A stretch of DNA of 64,000 nucleotides from Atlantibacter subterraneus (GCF_007570865.1 NZ_VLPS01000007.1:264208-328207), one strand, 5' to 3'. Counted from the stretch's first letter, positions 30,147-42,097 are shown. Made by a program: numbers and translations. Notes: generated from the sequence alone by a model not told the origin.

Positions 30147-30941
30147 TTACGCGTCGGCGGTCAATACGGCCGGGATGGTGTCATCCTTACGCAGCGTGAG
30201 AATTTCACAGCCGGTTTCGGTGACCACAATCGTGTGCTCGTACTGCGCAGACAGGCTGCGGTCTTTGGTTTTTACCGTCCAGCCGTCTTTCATGGTGCGG
30301 ATACGGTAATCGCCCGCGTTGACCATCGGTTCGATAGTAAAGGTCATACCGGCCTGCAACACCACGCCGCCGTCATCAGCATCGTAGTGCAGCACCTGCG
30401 GCTCTTCGTGGAACACGCGGCCAATGCCGTGTCCGCAATATTCGCGCACCACGGAGAAGCCTTCCGCTTCGACGAATTTCTGGATCGCCGCGCCCAGGGT
30501 GCGCAGACGAATGCCTGGTTTCACCATGCGCAGCGCCAGGTAGAGGCTCTCCTGGGTGACGCGGCACAGGCGCTCGCCCAGAATGGTTGGTTTACCGACG
30601 ATAAACATTTTCGAGGTATCGCCGTGGTATTCGTCTTTAATCACGGTAACGTCGATATTGACGATATCACCGTCTTTCAACAGTTTTTCATCGTCCGGAA
30701 TGCCGTGGCATACCACTTCGTTAATCGAGATACAGACCGATTTCGGAAAACCGTGGTAGTCGAGGCATGCGGAAACCGCGTGTTGGGTGTTCACGATGTA
30801 ATCGTTGCAGATCCGGTCGAGTTCGCCGGTGCTGATCCCTGGCTTAACGTGAGGTTCAATCATCTCCAGCACTTCGGCGGCAAGGCGGCCGGCGACGCGC
30901 ATTTTTTCGATTTCGTCAGGGGTTTTAATAGAAATAGCCAT
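30147..30941 (-). CDS. map: Methionine aminopeptidase, type Ia
   Basis: Removes the initiator methionine from new proteins with small second residues. 264 residues, equal to E. coli. Metal ligands are recognisable: the two aspartates in VNIDVTVIKDEYHGDTS, the histidine of GHGIGRVFHEEP, and the glutamates in FTIEPM and near the C-terminal QYEHTIVVTETG. Divergent from rpsB, so genes for making and trimming proteins are back to back. Confidence 0.97.
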   Translation of the reverse strand: MAISIKTPDEIEKMRVAGRLAAEVLEMIEPHVKPGISTGELDRICNDYIVNTQHAVSACLDYHGFPKSVCISINEVVCHGIPDDEKLLKDGDIVNIDVTVIKDEYHGDTSKMFIVGKPTILGERLCRVTQESLYLALRMVKPGIRLRTLGAAIQKFVEAEGFSVVREYCGHGIGRVFHEEPQVLHYDADDGGVVLQAGMTFTIEPMVNAGDYRIRTMKDGWTVKTKDRSLSAQYEHTIVVTETGCEILTLRKDDTIPAVLTADA

Positions 30942-31044
30942 GAATAACGTCCGCTAATGTCGTTACGTCGACAAGATTTAAGCAAGTAATAACAATGTTA
31001 ACAGGGCGGCAGGGCTGAGCCAAATTGAGATTTAATCTGGCTAA

Positions 31045-31986
<942 letters not shown>

Positions 31987-32020
31987 TAAGGTTTTAGCCC
32001 TTATTTGACCGTGTATAGAT

Positions 32021-32052
32021 AGGGGCCTTTTTATGGCCCCTTTTTCTCTTTT
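32021..32052 (+). terminator. Attenuating terminator between rpsB and tsf
   Basis: AGGGGCC and GGCCCCT pair around a T-rich loop, followed by TTTTCTCTTTT. As tsf has no clear own promoter, the hairpin is likely a partial terminator or 3'-end stabiliser that lets rpsB exceed tsf. Confidence 0.7.
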
Positions 32053-32105
32053 ATATCTGCCTGGCGTTAGCCGCCGGGCAGATCAAATCTCCCGAGGATT
32101 TAACA

Positions 32106-32957
32106 ATGGCTGAAATTACCGCATCCCTGGTAAAAGAGCTGCGTGAGCGTACTGGCGCAGGCATGATGGATTGCAAAAAAGCGCTGACCGAAGCGAACGG
32201 CGACATCGAGCTGGCAATCGAAAACATGCGTAAATCCGGCGCGATCAAAGCGGCTAAGAAAGCAGGCAACGTTGCTGCTGACGGCGTGATCATCACCAAG
32301 ATCGACGGCAACTACGGCATCATTCTGGAAGTTAACTGCCAGACTGACTTCGTTGCTAAAGACGGTGGTTTCCAGGCGTTCGCGAACAAAGTTCTGGACG
32401 CAGCGGTTGCAGGCAAAATCACTGACGTTGAAGTTCTGAAAGCACAGTTCGAAGAAGAGCGTGTTGCCCTGGTTGCTAAAATCGGCGAGAACATCAACAT
32501 CCGTCGCGTAGCTTCCCTGGAAGGCGACGTTCTGGGTTCTTACCAGCACGGCGCGCGTATCGGCGTTCTGGTCGCTGCTAAAGGCGCTGACGAAGAGCTG
32601 GTTAAACAGCTGGCTATGCACATCGCTGCAAGCAAGCCGGAATTCGTTAAGCCGGAAGACGTGTCTGCTGAAGTGGTAGAAAAAGAGTACCAGGTTCAGC
32701 TGGACATCGCCATGCAGTCTGGCAAGCCGAAAGAAATCGCAGAGAAAATGGTTGAAGGCCGCATGAAGAAATTCACCGGCGAAGTTTCTCTGACTGGCCA
32801 GCCTTTCGTTATGGATCCGAGCAAATCTGTTGCTCAGCTGCTGAAAGAGCACAACGCTGACGTAACTGGCTTCATCCGCTTCGAAGTGGGCGAAGGCATC
32901 GAGAAAGTTGAGACTGACTTCGCAGCAGAAGTTGCTGCTATGTCCAAGCAGTCTTAA
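32106..32957 (+). CDS. tsf: Elongation factor Ts
   Basis: Guanine nucleotide exchange factor that recycles EF-Tu. 283 residues including Met, as in E. coli. The N-terminal UBA-like domain begins [20 protein letters not shown], and the TDFVAKD motif near residue 80 contacts EF-Tu. A good ribosome site (CGAGGA) precedes the ATG. Second gene of rpsB-tsf, closed by a strong terminator. Confidence 0.98.
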   Translation: MAEITASLVKELRERTGAGMMDCKKALTEANGDIELAIENMRKSGAIKAAKKAGNVAADGVIITKIDGNYGIILEVNCQTDFVAKDGGFQAFANKVLDAAVAGKITDVEVLKAQFEEERVALVAKIGENINIRRVASLEGDVLGSYQHGARIGVLVAAKGADEELVKQLAMHIAASKPEFVKPEDVSAEVVEKEYQVQLDIAMQSGKPKEIAEKMVEGRMKKFTGEVSLTGQPFVMDPSKSVAQLLKEHNADVTGFIRFEVGEGIEKVETDFAAEVAAMSKQS

Positions 32958-32965
32958 TGCAGTAA

Positions 32966-32993
32966 GGAGCCGCCTGAGGGCGGCTCTGTTTTA
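32966..32993 (+). terminator. Terminator after tsf
   Basis: GAGCCGCC and GGCGGCTC pair around a TGAG loop, followed by TGTTTT. Confidence 0.88.
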
Positions 32994-33095
32994 TCAGTAA
33001 AACATTCAGTTTGCTCCCAATGCGCGCGAACTGAAAAGCGGCATATCATGTCGTCTCCAAACCATCCCATTCGTTGACAGTTCCAGGAAAGAAAC

Positions 33096-33821
33096 ATGGC
33101 TACCAATGCAAAACCCGTCTATAAACGCATTCTGCTCAAGCTGAGTGGCGAAGCGCTGCAAGGTGCAGAAGGCTTCGGTATTGATGCGAGCATACTGGAT
33201 CGCATGGCGCAGGAAGTAAAAGAGCTGGTTGAGCTCGGCGTCCAGGTCGGTGTGGTGATCGGCGGCGGTAACCTGTTCCGTGGCGCGGGTCTGGCGAAAG
33301 CGGGCATGAACCGTGTAGTCGGCGATCATATGGGTATGCTGGCTACCGTGATGAATGGCCTGGCGATGCGCGATGCGCTGCACCGTGCCTATGTTAACGC
33401 GCGCCTGATGTCTGCTATTCCGCTGAACGGCGTGTGCGATAACTACAGCTGGGCGGAAGCCATCAGCCTGCTGCGCAATAACCGCGTGGTGATCCTCTCT
33501 GCGGGCACCGGCAATCCTTTCTTCACCACCGACTCCGCAGCCTGCCTGCGCGGCATCGAAATCGAAGCCGACGTGGTGCTGAAAGCCACTAAAGTGGACG
33601 GCGTGTTCTCCGCCGATCCGATGAAAGATCCGGCAGCGACCCTGTACGATCAGCTGAGCTATCAGGAAGTGCTGGAAAAAGAATTAAAAGTCATGGATCT
33701 CGCCGCGTTCACGCTGGCCCGTGACCACAAAATGCCGATCCGCGTGTTCAATATGAACAAGCCGGGCGCGCTGCGTCGCGTTGTGATGGGCGAAAAAGAA
33801 GGCACATTAATCACGGAATAA
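33096..33821 (+). CDS. pyrH: Uridylate kinase
   Basis: Phosphorylates UMP to UDP, feeding RNA and UDP-sugar pools; the hexamer is activated by GTP and inhibited by UTP. 241 residues, equal to E. coli, of the amino-acid kinase fold rather than the adenylate-kinase fold. LKLSGEAL near the start, IGGGNLFRG near residue 55 and the [13 protein letters not shown] loop near residue 140 are the nucleotide-binding signatures. The 138-base gap from tsf should contain its promoter; AGGAAAG precedes the ATG. Confidence 0.98.
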   Translation: MATNAKPVYKRILLKLSGEALQGAEGFGIDASILDRMAQEVKELVELGVQVGVVIGGGNLFRGAGLAKAGMNRVVGDHMGMLATVMNGLAMRDALHRAYVNARLMSAIPLNGVCDNYSWAEAISLLRNNRVVILSAGTGNPFFTTDSAACLRGIEIEADVVLKATKVDGVFSADPMKDPAATLYDQLSYQEVLEKELKVMDLAAFTLARDHKMPIRVFNMNKPGALRRVVMGEKEGTLITE

Positions 33822-33990
33822 TTTCCGTAAGCGACAATTCCGGGTAAAATTCCGTTTCATTGTCGGTTCAGTTGGCGGATTATCTGCCGGGTGCCATGAA
33901 TTAATCGGGCTATACTTATCACACTGCGTTTCACGTCGTCAGGCGAGCGTGTGTGGCCTGCCCAACTACCAGTTTTCAAGGACTCGTAAC

Positions 33991-34548
33991 GTGATTAGCG
34001 AAATCAAAAAAGATGCTGAAGTGCGTATGGAAAAATGCGTCGAAGCATTCAAAAACCAAATCAGCAAAATCCGTACTGGCCGTGCTTCCCCAAGCCTGCT
34101 GGATGGTATCATTGTCGAATACTACGGCACGCCAACGCCGCTGCGTCAGCTGGCAAGCGTGACGGTAGAAGACACCCGTACGCTGAAAATCAACGTGTTT
34201 GATCGTTCGATGGGCCCGGCGGTTGAGAAAGCGATTATGGCGTCTGACCTCGGCCTGAACCCAAGTTCTGCCGGTTCTGATATCCGTGTTCCACTGCCTC
34301 CGCTGACCGAAGAACGTCGCAAAGACCTGATCAAAGTGGTGCGTGGCGAAGCCGAGCAGGCGCGTGTTGCGGTGCGTAACGTGCGTCGTGACGCTAACGA
34401 TAAAGTAAAAGCGCTGCTGAAAGATAAAGAAATCAGCGAAGATGATGACCGCCGTTCCCAGGACGACGTTCAGAAAGCTACTGATGCCGCTATCAAGAAA
34501 GTAGATGCCGCGCTGGCAGAGAAAGAAACTGAGTTAATGCAGTTCTAA
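33991..34548 (+). CDS. frr: Ribosome recycling factor
   Basis: With EF-G splits the post-termination ribosome. 185 residues, equal to E. coli, from GTG 33991 with AAGGA nine bases upstream; upstream in-frame codons would add a non-conserved extension. The protein is a three-helix bundle plus a small beta domain; the conserved [15 protein letters not shown] and [17 protein letters not shown] segments are intact. It follows pyrH after 169 bases containing a seven-pair stem-loop and a probable promoter. Confidence 0.97.
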   Translation: MISEIKKDAEVRMEKCVEAFKNQISKIRTGRASPSLLDGIIVEYYGTPTPLRQLASVTVEDTRTLKINVFDRSMGPAVEKAIMASDLGLNPSSAGSDIRVPLPPLTEERRKDLIKVVRGEAEQARVAVRNVRRDANDKVKALLKDKEISEDDDRRSQDDVQKATDAAIKKVDAALAEKETELMQF

Positions 34549-34568
34549 TTTCTCGCCTTGCAAATGTG

Positions 34569-34617
34569 AACGCCGTACAGGAAAGCCGCTTAGCGGTGTT
34601 TTCTTACGGCGTTTTGC
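34569..34617 (+). terminator. Branched terminator between frr and dxr
   Basis: AACGCCGTA (34569-34577) pairs with TACGGCGTT (34605-34613), with an inner CCGC/GCGG stem, followed by a short T-rich run. A likely terminator or attenuator for frr. Confidence 0.6.
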
Positions 34618-34674
34618 ATTTAGACCACGTGTAACTTGCGTGATGACTTTTCCCTTTTCCTCACCGAGCGCCTG

Positions 34675-35871
34675 ATGAAGCATTTGACCATTCTTGGCTC
34701 TACCGGATCTATCGGTTGTAGCACCCTTGACGTTGTTCGCCACAATCCACAACAGTATGTCGTCACCGCGCTGGTAGCGGGCAAAAACGTAACGCGCATG
34801 GCTGAGCAGTGCCTCGAATTCACTCCGCGTTTTGCGGTGATGGATGACGACGCCAGCGCATCGGCGCTGAAATCGTTGCTGCGTGAAAAGGGGAGTGCGA
34901 CCGAGGTGCTTTCCGGACGGCAGGCGGCCTGCGATATGGCGGCGCTCAATGACGTCGACCAGGTCATGGCGGCGATTGTCGGCGCGGCGGGATTATTGCC
35001 TACGCTTGCCGCCATCCGCGCCGGTAAACAGATCCTGCTGGCCAATAAAGAGTCACTCGTTACCTGTGGCCGTCTTTTTATGGATGCTGTGAAGCAGAGC
35101 GGCGCCCGCCTTCTGCCGGTAGACAGCGAGCATAACGCCATTTTTCAGAGTTTACCGGAAACAATCCAGCGCCAGCTGGGGTACGCTGACCTTGAGGAAA
35201 ACGGCATTTCGTCGATTATCCTTACCGGGTCGGGCGGGCCGTTTCGCGAAACCGCACTGGCTGAACTGGCGGGTATGACGCCGGATCAGGCTTGTCGGCA
35301 TCCGAACTGGTCGATGGGGCGTAAAATCTCCGTCGATTCCGCCACGATGATGAACAAAGGTCTCGAATATATTGAAGCCCGCTGGCTTTTCAATGCGCCA
35401 GCCAGCCGTATGGAAGTGTTGATTCATCCTCAATCCGTGATTCATTCGATGGTTCGCTATGTGGATGGCAGCGTGCTCGCACAGCTGGGGGAACCGGATA
35501 TGCGTACCCCCATCGCCCATACCATGGCCTGGCCCGCGCGCGTGAGCTCCGGGGTGAAACCGCTGGATTTTTGCAAAGCGGGCCCGTTGAGCTTTGTTGA
35601 GCCAGACTACCAACGTTACCCATGCCTGAAGCTGGCGATGGACGCGTTTGAACAAGGCCAGGCGGCAACCACCGCCCTGAATGCCGCGAATGAAATCACC
35701 GTTCAGGCTTTCCTCGATCAGCAGATTCGCTTCACTGATATTGCTGCGCTGAATGCCCAGGTGTTAGGCATGATGATCTTGTCTGAACCGCGCTCGGTGG
35801 ACGAGGTATTAGGCGTTGATGAGGAAGCGCGCAGGGTTGCGCATCAGGAAGTGATGCGCTTCGCAAGCTGA
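34675..35871 (+). CDS. dxr: 1-deoxy-D-xylulose 5-phosphate reductoisomerase
   Basis: First committed enzyme of the MEP isoprenoid pathway and the target of fosmidomycin. 398 residues from ATG 34675, equal to E. coli. NADPH-binding [14 protein letters not shown] is at the N-terminus; the metal and substrate site has the [11 protein letters not shown] motif and the TGSGGPFR and [20 protein letters not shown] segments. The ribosome site is weak. Its products are the substrate of uppS just downstream, so two steps towards the undecaprenyl carrier lie together. Confidence 0.97.
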   Translation: MKHLTILGSTGSIGCSTLDVVRHNPQQYVVTALVAGKNVTRMAEQCLEFTPRFAVMDDDASASALKSLLREKGSATEVLSGRQAACDMAALNDVDQVMAAIVGAAGLLPTLAAIRAGKQILLANKESLVTCGRLFMDAVKQSGARLLPVDSEHNAIFQSLPETIQRQLGYADLEENGISSIILTGSGGPFRETALAELAGMTPDQACRHPNWSMGRKISVDSATMMNKGLEYIEARWLFNAPASRMEVLIHPQSVIHSMVRYVDGSVLAQLGEPDMRTPIAHTMAWPARVSSGVKPLDFCKAGPLSFVEPDYQRYPCLKLAMDAFEQGQAATTALNAANEITVQAFLDQQIRFTDIAALNAQVLGMMILSEPRSVDEVLGVDEEARRVAHQEVMRFAS

Positions 35872-35901
35872 TGATTATTCATCCCACAAAAGCCATGTTA
35901 T

Positions 35902-35930
35902 TTGTTAGCGTCTGGCTTCAGTGATATAGT
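35902..35930 (+). promoter_or_regulatory. Promoter upstream of uppS
   Basis: TTGTTA (35902-35907) and TATAGT (35925-35930) have an ideal 17-base spacer. It would give a leader of about 120 bases before uppS and may drive the long envelope operon. Confidence 0.65.
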
Positions 35931-35974
35931 CTGCGCCACCCTAATTAGGGGTAAAAGGCTGTAAAGGCCGGGTT

Positions 35975-35999
35975 CGCCGTGGTAAACACGGCGTTTTTG
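35975..35999 (+). terminator. Terminator-like hairpin in the uppS leader
   Basis: CGCCGTG and CACGGCG form a perfect seven-pair stem around GTAAA, followed at once by five T. It lies between the predicted promoter and the uppS start codon, so it is positioned as an attenuator rather than a simple end of dxr. Confidence 0.7.
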
Positions 36000-36059
36000 T
36001 GTAGAGGCTTCAGTATTTCTGAGTACCGTTTACTCCTTATCGGGGAAAAAGAACGCGTT

Positions 36060-36818
36060 ATGTTGTCTGCGAATCAACCAGTAAACGAAAATCTGCCTGC
36101 TTCAGGTGCCCGCCATGTGGCTATCATTATGGATGGCAACGGACGCTGGGCGAAACGGCAGGGGAAAATCCGTGCCTTTGGCCATAAGGCAGGGGCTAAG
36201 TCGGTTCGCCGTGCCGTTTCGTTTGCTGCAAATCATGGTATCGATGCGCTGACTCTGTATGCATTCAGCAGTGAAAACTGGAATCGACCGGCTCAGGAAG
36301 TTAGCGCCTTGATGGAGCTGTTTGTTTGGGCGTTAGATAGTGAAGTCAAGAACTTACATCGTCATAACGTCCGGCTGCGCATCATTGGCGACACCAGTCG
36401 ATTCAACACCCGTTTGCAAGAGCGTATTCATAAAGCCGAAGCCTTAACCAGTAAAAATACCGGCCTTACGCTCAACATCGCCGCGAATTATGGCGGACGT
36501 TGGGATATTATTCAGGGAGTGCGGCGTTTAGCTGAGCAAGTGCAGGAAGGGCTATTGCGCCCGGATCAGATTAGTGAAGATTTGCTCAGCGAGCAGATCT
36601 GCATGCATGAGCTGGCTCCCGTTGATTTAGTGATTAGGACAGGGGGAGAGCATCGTATCAGTAACTTTCTGATTTGGCAGATCGCCTATGCGGAACTTTA
36701 TTTTACCGATGTTCTTTGGCCTGATTTTGATGAACAAGACTTTGAAGGTGCATTGAATGCCTTTGCCAATCGTGAGCGTCGATTTGGTGGGACTGTGTCC
36801 GGTGACAATGAAGCCTGA
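36060..36818 (+). CDS. uppS: Ditrans,polycis-undecaprenyl-diphosphate synthase
   Basis: Cis-prenyltransferase (also ispU) that adds eight isoprene units to FPP, giving the C55 carrier for peptidoglycan and O-antigen. 252 residues from ATG 36060, one shorter than E. coli. The catalytic aspartate is Asp25 in [11 protein letters not shown]; the [19 protein letters not shown] and [12 protein letters not shown] motifs are intact. An upstream in-frame start would run through the leader hairpin and is rejected. cdsA starts 12 bases later. Confidence 0.97.
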   Translation: MLSANQPVNENLPASGARHVAIIMDGNGRWAKRQGKIRAFGHKAGAKSVRRAVSFAANHGIDALTLYAFSSENWNRPAQEVSALMELFVWALDSEVKNLHRHNVRLRIIGDTSRFNTRLQERIHKAEALTSKNTGLTLNIAANYGGRWDIIQGVRRLAEQVQEGLLRPDQISEDLLSEQICMHELAPVDLVIRTGGEHRISNFLIWQIAYAELYFTDVLWPDFDEQDFEGALNAFANRERRFGGTVSGDNEA

Positions 36819-36830
36819 TGGGGGTAGCTT

Positions 36831-37688
36831 TTGCTGAAGTATCGCCTGATTTCTGCTTTCATTTTAATTCCGGTCGTCATTGCCGCACTGTTCTTTTTGC
36901 CGCTGATTGGCTTTGCAATCACCACGCTGGTGGTATGCATGCTGGCGGCCTGGGAGTGGGGGCAACTGAGCGGGTTTGTTAACCGTACGCAACGGGTGTG
37001 GCTGGCGGTGCTGTGTGGCCTGCTGCTTGCGCTAATGTTATTCACGCTGCCCGAATACCACTATGGCGTCGATATTGCGGTCGTTGAGGGCTCATTGTGG
37101 CTGTCCCTTTTCTGGTGGGTTGTCGCCTTGTTGCTGGTGCTTTTTTATCCTGCATCCGCCGCGTTCTGGCGCAATTCTAAAGCTCTGCGGCTGGCTTTCG
37201 GATTAATGACCATCGTGCCGTTTTTTTGGGGCATGGTGGCGCTGCGCGGCTGGCATTATGAAGCCAACCATTACTACGGCGCTATCTGGCTGCTGTACGT
37301 AATGATTCTGGTTTGGGGCGCAGATTCCGGTGCCTATATGTTCGGCAAACTGTTTGGTAAACATAAGCTTGCGCCTAAGGTATCGCCCGGTAAAACCTGG
37401 CAGGGCTTTATTGGCGGCCTGTTTACCGCTGCGGTGATATCCTGGATTTATGGCGTGGTGGTGAATCTTGAAGTCGCACCATCGACTTTGCTGATATGCT
37501 CAGTGGTTGCTGCGTTGGCTTCGGTATTGGGCGATCTCACTGAAAGTATGTTTAAACGCGAAGCGGGTATTAAAGACAGTGGGAACCTCATTCCCGGCCA
37601 CGGCGGGATCCTCGATCGCATCGACAGCCTGACGGCTGCCGTGCCGGTGTTCGCGTGTCTGATGCTGTTAGTTTTCAGAACGATTTAA
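36831..37688 (+). CDS. cdsA: Phosphatidate cytidylyltransferase
   Basis: Inner-membrane enzyme that makes CDP-diacylglycerol from CTP and phosphatidic acid, the branch point for all phospholipids. 285 residues with a TTG start and GGGG about eight bases upstream; E. coli cdsA has the same length and is also annotated with a TTG start. Many membrane segments; the family signature is the C-terminal SVLGDLTESMFKREAGIKDS followed by PGHGGILDRIDSL. Confidence 0.96.
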   Translation: MLKYRLISAFILIPVVIAALFFLPLIGFAITTLVVCMLAAWEWGQLSGFVNRTQRVWLAVLCGLLLALMLFTLPEYHYGVDIAVVEGSLWLSLFWWVVALLLVLFYPASAAFWRNSKALRLAFGLMTIVPFFWGMVALRGWHYEANHYYGAIWLLYVMILVWGADSGAYMFGKLFGKHKLAPKVSPGKTWQGFIGGLFTAAVISWIYGVVVNLEVAPSTLLICSVVAALASVLGDLTESMFKREAGIKDSGNLIPGHGGILDRIDSLTAAVPVFACLMLLVFRTI

Positions 37689-37699
37689 CGGAATAATCT

Positions 37700-39052
37700 A
37701 TGCTGAGCATTCTCTGGAATTTGGCCGCTTTTATCATCGCGCTGGGTGTTCTTATTACCGTGCATGAGTTTGGCCATTTCTGGGTGGCTCGCAAAGCGGG
37801 CGTTCGCGTTGAGCGCTTCTCTATCGGCTTCGGTAAAGCCCTGTGGCGACGCACCGACCGCCAGGGCACAGAATACGTTATCGCCGTTATCCCTCTCGGG
37901 GGATATGTCAAAATGCTGGATGAGCGCGTTGAAACGGTTATTCCGGAAATGCGTCATCAGGCGTTCAACAACAAAACCGTCGGCCAGCGTGCGGCGATCA
38001 TCGCCGCAGGTCCGATAGCAAACTTCCTGTTTGCTATTGTTGCCTACTGGCTGGTTTTCATGATCGGTATTCCCAGCGTTAAGCCAGTAATTGGTGAAAT
38101 AACGCCCAACTCCATCGCGGCGCAGGCACAAATTGCGCCAGGCATGGAACTTAAGTCCGTTGAGGGTATCGAAACGCCTGACTGGGATAGCGTTCGTCTT
38201 GAGCTGGTGGCGAAAATCGGCGATGACAGCGTGACGTTGGGCGTGGGGCCGTTTGGCAGTACGCAACAAACCAATAAAATGCTGGATCTCAAAAACTGGC
38301 ATTTTGAGCCCGATAAAGAAGATCCGGTGGCGTCTCTAGGCATCAGACCTTACGGACCGAAGATTGAACCGGTGCTGGCTGAAGTTCAGGCTGATTCAGC
38401 CGCCAGCAAAGCGGGTTTGCAAGCGGGCGACAGGATCGTTAAAGTCGATGGTCAGCCGCTGGCGAACTGGATGAGCTTTGTCACGCTGGTGCGCGACAAC
38501 CCGGCGCAAAAGCTGGCGGTAGAAATTGAACGGCAGGGGAGTCCCTTGTCATTGACCCTGATTCCGGATACAAAAGCCGGTAGTGGGAAGGCGGAAGGGT
38601 TTGCCGGCGTGGTGCCGAAAGTGATCCCGCTGCCAGAAGAGTATAAAACAGTGCGCCAGTATGGGCCGTTTGCCGCTATCATCGAAGCCACGGACAAAAC
38701 CTGGCAGTTGATGAAGCTGACGGTCAATATGCTGGGGAAATTGATAACCGGTGATGTCAAACTGAACAACCTCAGTGGGCCAATTTCGATTGCTCAAGGG
38801 GCAGGGATGTCAGCGGAGTATGGGTTGATTTATTACCTGATGTTCTTAGCGCTGATAAGCGTGAACTTAGGGATTATCAATCTGTTCCCGTTACCCGTTT
38901 TGGACGGTGGGCATTTGCTCTTTTTAGCGATAGAGAAGCTGAAGGGCGGGCCGGTTTCCGAGCGAGTTCAAGACTTTAGTTATCGCATTGGCTCTATTTT
39001 GCTGGTGCTGTTAATGGGGCTTGCACTTTTCAATGATTTCTCTCGGTTATAG
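37700..39052 (+). CDS. rseP: Site-2 protease RseP
   Basis: Inner-membrane zinc metalloprotease that cuts RseA after DegS, releasing sigma-E; it also clears signal-peptide remnants. 450 residues, equal to E. coli. The zinc motif is His22-Glu-Phe-Gly-His26 in the first membrane segment, the third ligand is in the LDGGH motif near residue 402, and two PDZ domains lie between. It sits upstream of bamA and skp, which are sigma-E targets, and degP in this window has a sigma-E promoter. Confidence 0.97.
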   Translation: MLSILWNLAAFIIALGVLITVHEFGHFWVARKAGVRVERFSIGFGKALWRRTDRQGTEYVIAVIPLGGYVKMLDERVETVIPEMRHQAFNNKTVGQRAAIIAAGPIANFLFAIVAYWLVFMIGIPSVKPVIGEITPNSIAAQAQIAPGMELKSVEGIETPDWDSVRLELVAKIGDDSVTLGVGPFGSTQQTNKMLDLKNWHFEPDKEDPVASLGIRPYGPKIEPVLAEVQADSAASKAGLQAGDRIVKVDGQPLANWMSFVTLVRDNPAQKLAVEIERQGSPLSLTLIPDTKAGSGKAEGFAGVVPKVIPLPEEYKTVRQYGPFAAIIEATDKTWQLMKLTVNMLGKLITGDVKLNNLSGPISIAQGAGMSAEYGLIYYLMFLALISVNLGIINLFPLPVLDGGHLLFLAIEKLKGGPVSERVQDFSYRIGSILLVLLMGLALFNDFSRL

Positions 39053-39083
39053 AGAGCCAGGTTAGGAAGAGCGCATTACAACG

Positions 39084-41480
39084 ATGGCGATTAAAAAATT
39101 GCTCATAGCGTCGCTGCTGTTCAGCAGCGCTACTGTATACGGTGCAGACGGTTTCGTAGTGAGAGATATTCATTTCGAAGGACTGCAGCGAGTCGCCGTT
39201 GGTGCGGCCCTCCTCAGCATGCCGGTCCGCGTCGGTGATACGGTTAATGATGAAGACATCAGTAACACGATCCGTTCGCTCTTTGCCACAGGCAACTTTG
39301 AAGACGTTCGCGTACTGCGCGACGGCGACACGCTGCTTGTTCAGGTAAAAGAACGGCCGACCATTGCCAGCATCACGTTCTCCGGCAACAAGTCGGTTAA
39401 AGACGACATGCTGAAGCAGAACCTGGAGGCTTCCGGCGTTCGCGTCGGCGAATCTCTCGACCGCACCACCCTTTCCGATATCGAAAAAGGACTGGAAGAT
39501 TTCTACTACAGCGTGGGTAAATACAGCGCCAGCGTAAAAGCCGTTGTGACCCCGCTGCCGCGTAACCGCGTGGATTTGAAACTGGTGTTCCAGGAAGGCG
39601 TTTCCGCCACCATCCAGCAAATCAACATCGTGGGCAACCACGCGTTTACCACCGAAGAGCTGATCTCTCACTTCCAACTGCGTGATGAAGTGCCGTGGTG
39701 GAACGTGGTGGGCGACCGTAAATACCAGAAGCAAAAATTGCAGGGCGATCTTGAAACCCTGCGCAGCTACTATCTGGATCGCGGCTATGCGCGCTTCAAT
39801 ATTGATTCGACTCAGGTCAGCCTGACGCCGGACAAAAAGAGCATCTACGTGACCGTTAACGTCACCGAAGGCGATCAGTACAAAATCTCTGGCGTTGAAG
39901 TTAGCGGCAACCTGGCCGGCCACTCTGCGGAAATCGAAACGCTGACCAAAATGCAGCCGGGCGAGCTCTACAACGGCACCAAAGTGACCAAAATGGAAGA
40001 CGACATTAAAAAGTTTCTTGGTCGCTATGGCTATGCCTACCCGCGCGTGCAGACACAGCCTGAAATTAACGAGAACGACAAAACGGTTAAACTGCATGTC
40101 AACGTGGACTCGGGTAACCGCTTCTACGTGCGCAAAATCCGTTTTGAAGGCAACGACACCTCTAAAGATGAAGTCCTGCGTCGTGAAATGCGCCAGATGG
40201 AAGGCGCGTGGCTGGGCAGCGATCTGGTCGATCAGGGTAAAGAGCGTCTGAACCGCCTGGGCTACTTTGAAACCGTGGACACCGACACCCAGCGTGTGCC
40301 GGGCCAGCCGGATCAGGTAGACGTGGTCTATAAAGTCAAAGAGCGTAACACCGGTAGCTTTAACTTCGGCGTGGGCTACGGTACCGAAAGCGGCGTCAGC
40401 TTCCAGGTTGGCGTACAGCAGGATAACTGGTTAGGTACCGGCTATTCTGTCGGCATTAACGGCACCAAAAACGATTATCAGACCTATTCTGAATTCTCCG
40501 TCACTAACCCGTACTTCACCGTGGATGGTGTTAGTCTTGGCGGACGCATTTTCTATAACGACTTTAAAGCGGATGACGCCGATCTGTCCTCCTATACCAA
40601 CAAAAGTTACGGTGTAGACGGCACGCTGGGCTTCCCGATTAACGAATACAACACGTTGCGTGCAGGCGTTGGCTACGTCCATAACGACCTGTCCAACATG
40701 CAGCCGCAGGTTGCGATGGATCGTTATCTTGATTCGCTCGGTCAGAAAGACGGTAGCGATCGCGGTTTTACCGCCGACGATTTCACCTTTAACTACGGCT
40801 GGACTTATAACAAGCTGGACCGCGGTTTCTTCCCGACCGAAGGTTCGCGCGTTAACCTGAACGGTAAAGTGACCATTCCAGGTTCAGATAACGAGTTCTA
40901 TAAACTCACTCTCGATACGGCGACCTATGTGCCGATTGATGATGACCATAAATGGGTGGTCCTGGGACGTACCCGTTGGGGCTATGGCGATGGTCTGGGC
41001 GGCAAAGAGATGCCGTTCTATGAAAACTTCTATGCAGGCGGTTCCAGTACCGTACGTGGTTTCCAGTCAAACAACATTGGTCCTAAAGCAGTTTATAAAG
41101 GTCCGAATGAGGATAACTGCGAAAATAGCGCATACTGTTCATCTGACGATGCGGTAGGCGGGAACGCGATGGGTGTCGCCAGCCTGGAATTCATCACCCC
41201 GACGCCGTTCCTCAGCGATAAATATGCCAACTCGGTTCGTACCTCGCTGTTCGTTGATGCGGGTACCGTATGGGATACCAACTGGGATAACACCGCTGAA
41301 ATGCGTGCGGCAGGCGTTCCGGACTACAGCGATCCCGCCAACATCCGTATGTCTGCGGGTATCGCCTTGCAGTGGATGTCACCGTTGGGTCCATTGGTGT
41401 TCTCTTATGCGCAGCCGTTTAAAAAGTATGATGGAGACAGTGCAGAACAGTTCCAGTTTAACATCGGTAAGACCTGGTAA
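39084..41480 (+). CDS. bamA: Outer-membrane protein assembly factor BamA
   Basis: Essential Omp85 protein that inserts beta-barrel proteins into the outer membrane. 798 residues (E. coli 810). A signal peptide ends near residue 20 (YGA/D), five POTRA domains span about 24-420, then a 16-strand barrel carries the VRGF motif (STVRGFQSN) of extracellular loop 6. The C-terminus FNIGKTW ends in an aromatic residue as usual. Barrel loops are where it departs from E. coli. A rseP-bamA gap of 31 bases suggests cotranscription. Confidence 0.97.
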   Translation: MAIKKLLIASLLFSSATVYGADGFVVRDIHFEGLQRVAVGAALLSMPVRVGDTVNDEDISNTIRSLFATGNFEDVRVLRDGDTLLVQVKERPTIASITFSGNKSVKDDMLKQNLEASGVRVGESLDRTTLSDIEKGLEDFYYSVGKYSASVKAVVTPLPRNRVDLKLVFQEGVSATIQQINIVGNHAFTTEELISHFQLRDEVPWWNVVGDRKYQKQKLQGDLETLRSYYLDRGYARFNIDSTQVSLTPDKKSIYVTVNVTEGDQYKISGVEVSGNLAGHSAEIETLTKMQPGELYNGTKVTKMEDDIKKFLGRYGYAYPRVQTQPEINENDKTVKLHVNVDSGNRFYVRKIRFEGNDTSKDEVLRREMRQMEGAWLGSDLVDQGKERLNRLGYFETVDTDTQRVPGQPDQVDVVYKVKERNTGSFNFGVGYGTESGVSFQVGVQQDNWLGTGYSVGINGTKNDYQTYSEFSVTNPYFTVDGVSLGGRIFYNDFKADDADLSSYTNKSYGVDGTLGFPINEYNTLRAGVGYVHNDLSNMQPQVAMDRYLDSLGQKDGSDRGFTADDFTFNYGWTYNKLDRGFFPTEGSRVNLNGKVTIPGSDNEFYKLTLDTATYVPIDDDHKWVVLGRTRWGYGDGLGGKEMPFYENFYAGGSSTVRGFQSNNIGPKAVYKGPNEDNCENSAYCSSDDAVGGNAMGVASLEFITPTPFLSDKYANSVRTSLFVDAGTVWDTNWDNTAEMRAAGVPDYSDPANIRMSAGIALQWMSPLGPLVFSYAQPFKKYDGDSAEQFQFNIGKTW

Positions 41481-41527
41481 TTGTTTGTTGCGAAGGAATG
41501 CATTAGCAGTGTAGCGATGACTTTTGG

Positions 41528-41575
41528 CGGGTGTTTCACCCGTCAGGCCACGCAAAGAACGGTACCTTCGGGTAC
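41528..41575 (+). other. Two hairpins between bamA and skp
   Basis: CGGGTG/CACCCG (41528-41542) and GTACC-TTCG-GGTAC (41562-41575) are consecutive stems without a T run. The second has a C(UUCG)G tetraloop, known for exceptional stability. They may stop exonucleases or mark a processing site; no function is shown. Confidence 0.45.
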
Positions 41576-41599
41576 TAATGGGATGGTAAGGAGTTTATT

Positions 41600-42094
41600 G
41601 TGAAAAAGTGGTTATGTGCTGCAGGTCTCGGTTTAGCAATGGCAGCGTCTGCTCAGGCGGCTGATAAAGTTGCAGTTGTTAACATGCAAAATCTGTTTCA
41701 GCAGGTTGCTCAGAACACTGGCGTATCTAAAACGCTGGAAAATGAGTTCAAAAGCCGTGGCAGCGAGCTGCAACGTCAGGAAAGCGATCTGCAGGCCAAA
41801 ATGCAGCGTTTACAGCGTGATGGTTCCACGATGAAGGCGAGCGATCGTACCAAGCTGGAAAAAGACATCATGACTCAGCGCCAGGCTTTCGGTACTAAAG
41901 CCCAGCAGTTCGAGCAGGACCGTGCGCGCCGTTCTAATGAAGAACGCGGCAAGCTGGTTTCCCGTATTCAGGCAGCTGTGAAGAAAGTTGCTGCCGACCA
42001 GGATGTCGATCTGGTGCTGGACGCCAATACCGTTGTTTATAACGGTAGCGATGTGAAAGACATCACCGCTGATGTACTGAAACAGGTTAAATAA
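41600..42094 (+). CDS. skp: Periplasmic chaperone Skp
   Basis: Trimeric jellyfish-shaped chaperone that holds unfolded outer-membrane proteins on the way to BamA. 164 residues (E. coli 161), GTG start with AAGGAG upstream. A signal peptide ends at about residue 20 (AQA/A), and the long charged helices ([18 protein letters not shown] and on) form the tentacles. Three bases separate it from lpxD. Confidence 0.96.
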   Translation: MKKWLCAAGLGLAMAASAQAADKVAVVNMQNLFQQVAQNTGVSKTLENEFKSRGSELQRQESDLQAKMQRLQRDGSTMKASDRTKLEKDIMTQRQAFGTKAQQFEQDRARRSNEERGKLVSRIQAAVKKVAADQDVDLVLDANTVVYNGSDVKDITADVLKQVK

Positions 42095-42097
42095 GTA

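Noticed and set aside
39030..40097. Open frame of about 355 codons antisense to bamA
   Set aside because: bamA is complete and conserved; the antisense product has low-complexity composition and no homology I recognise.
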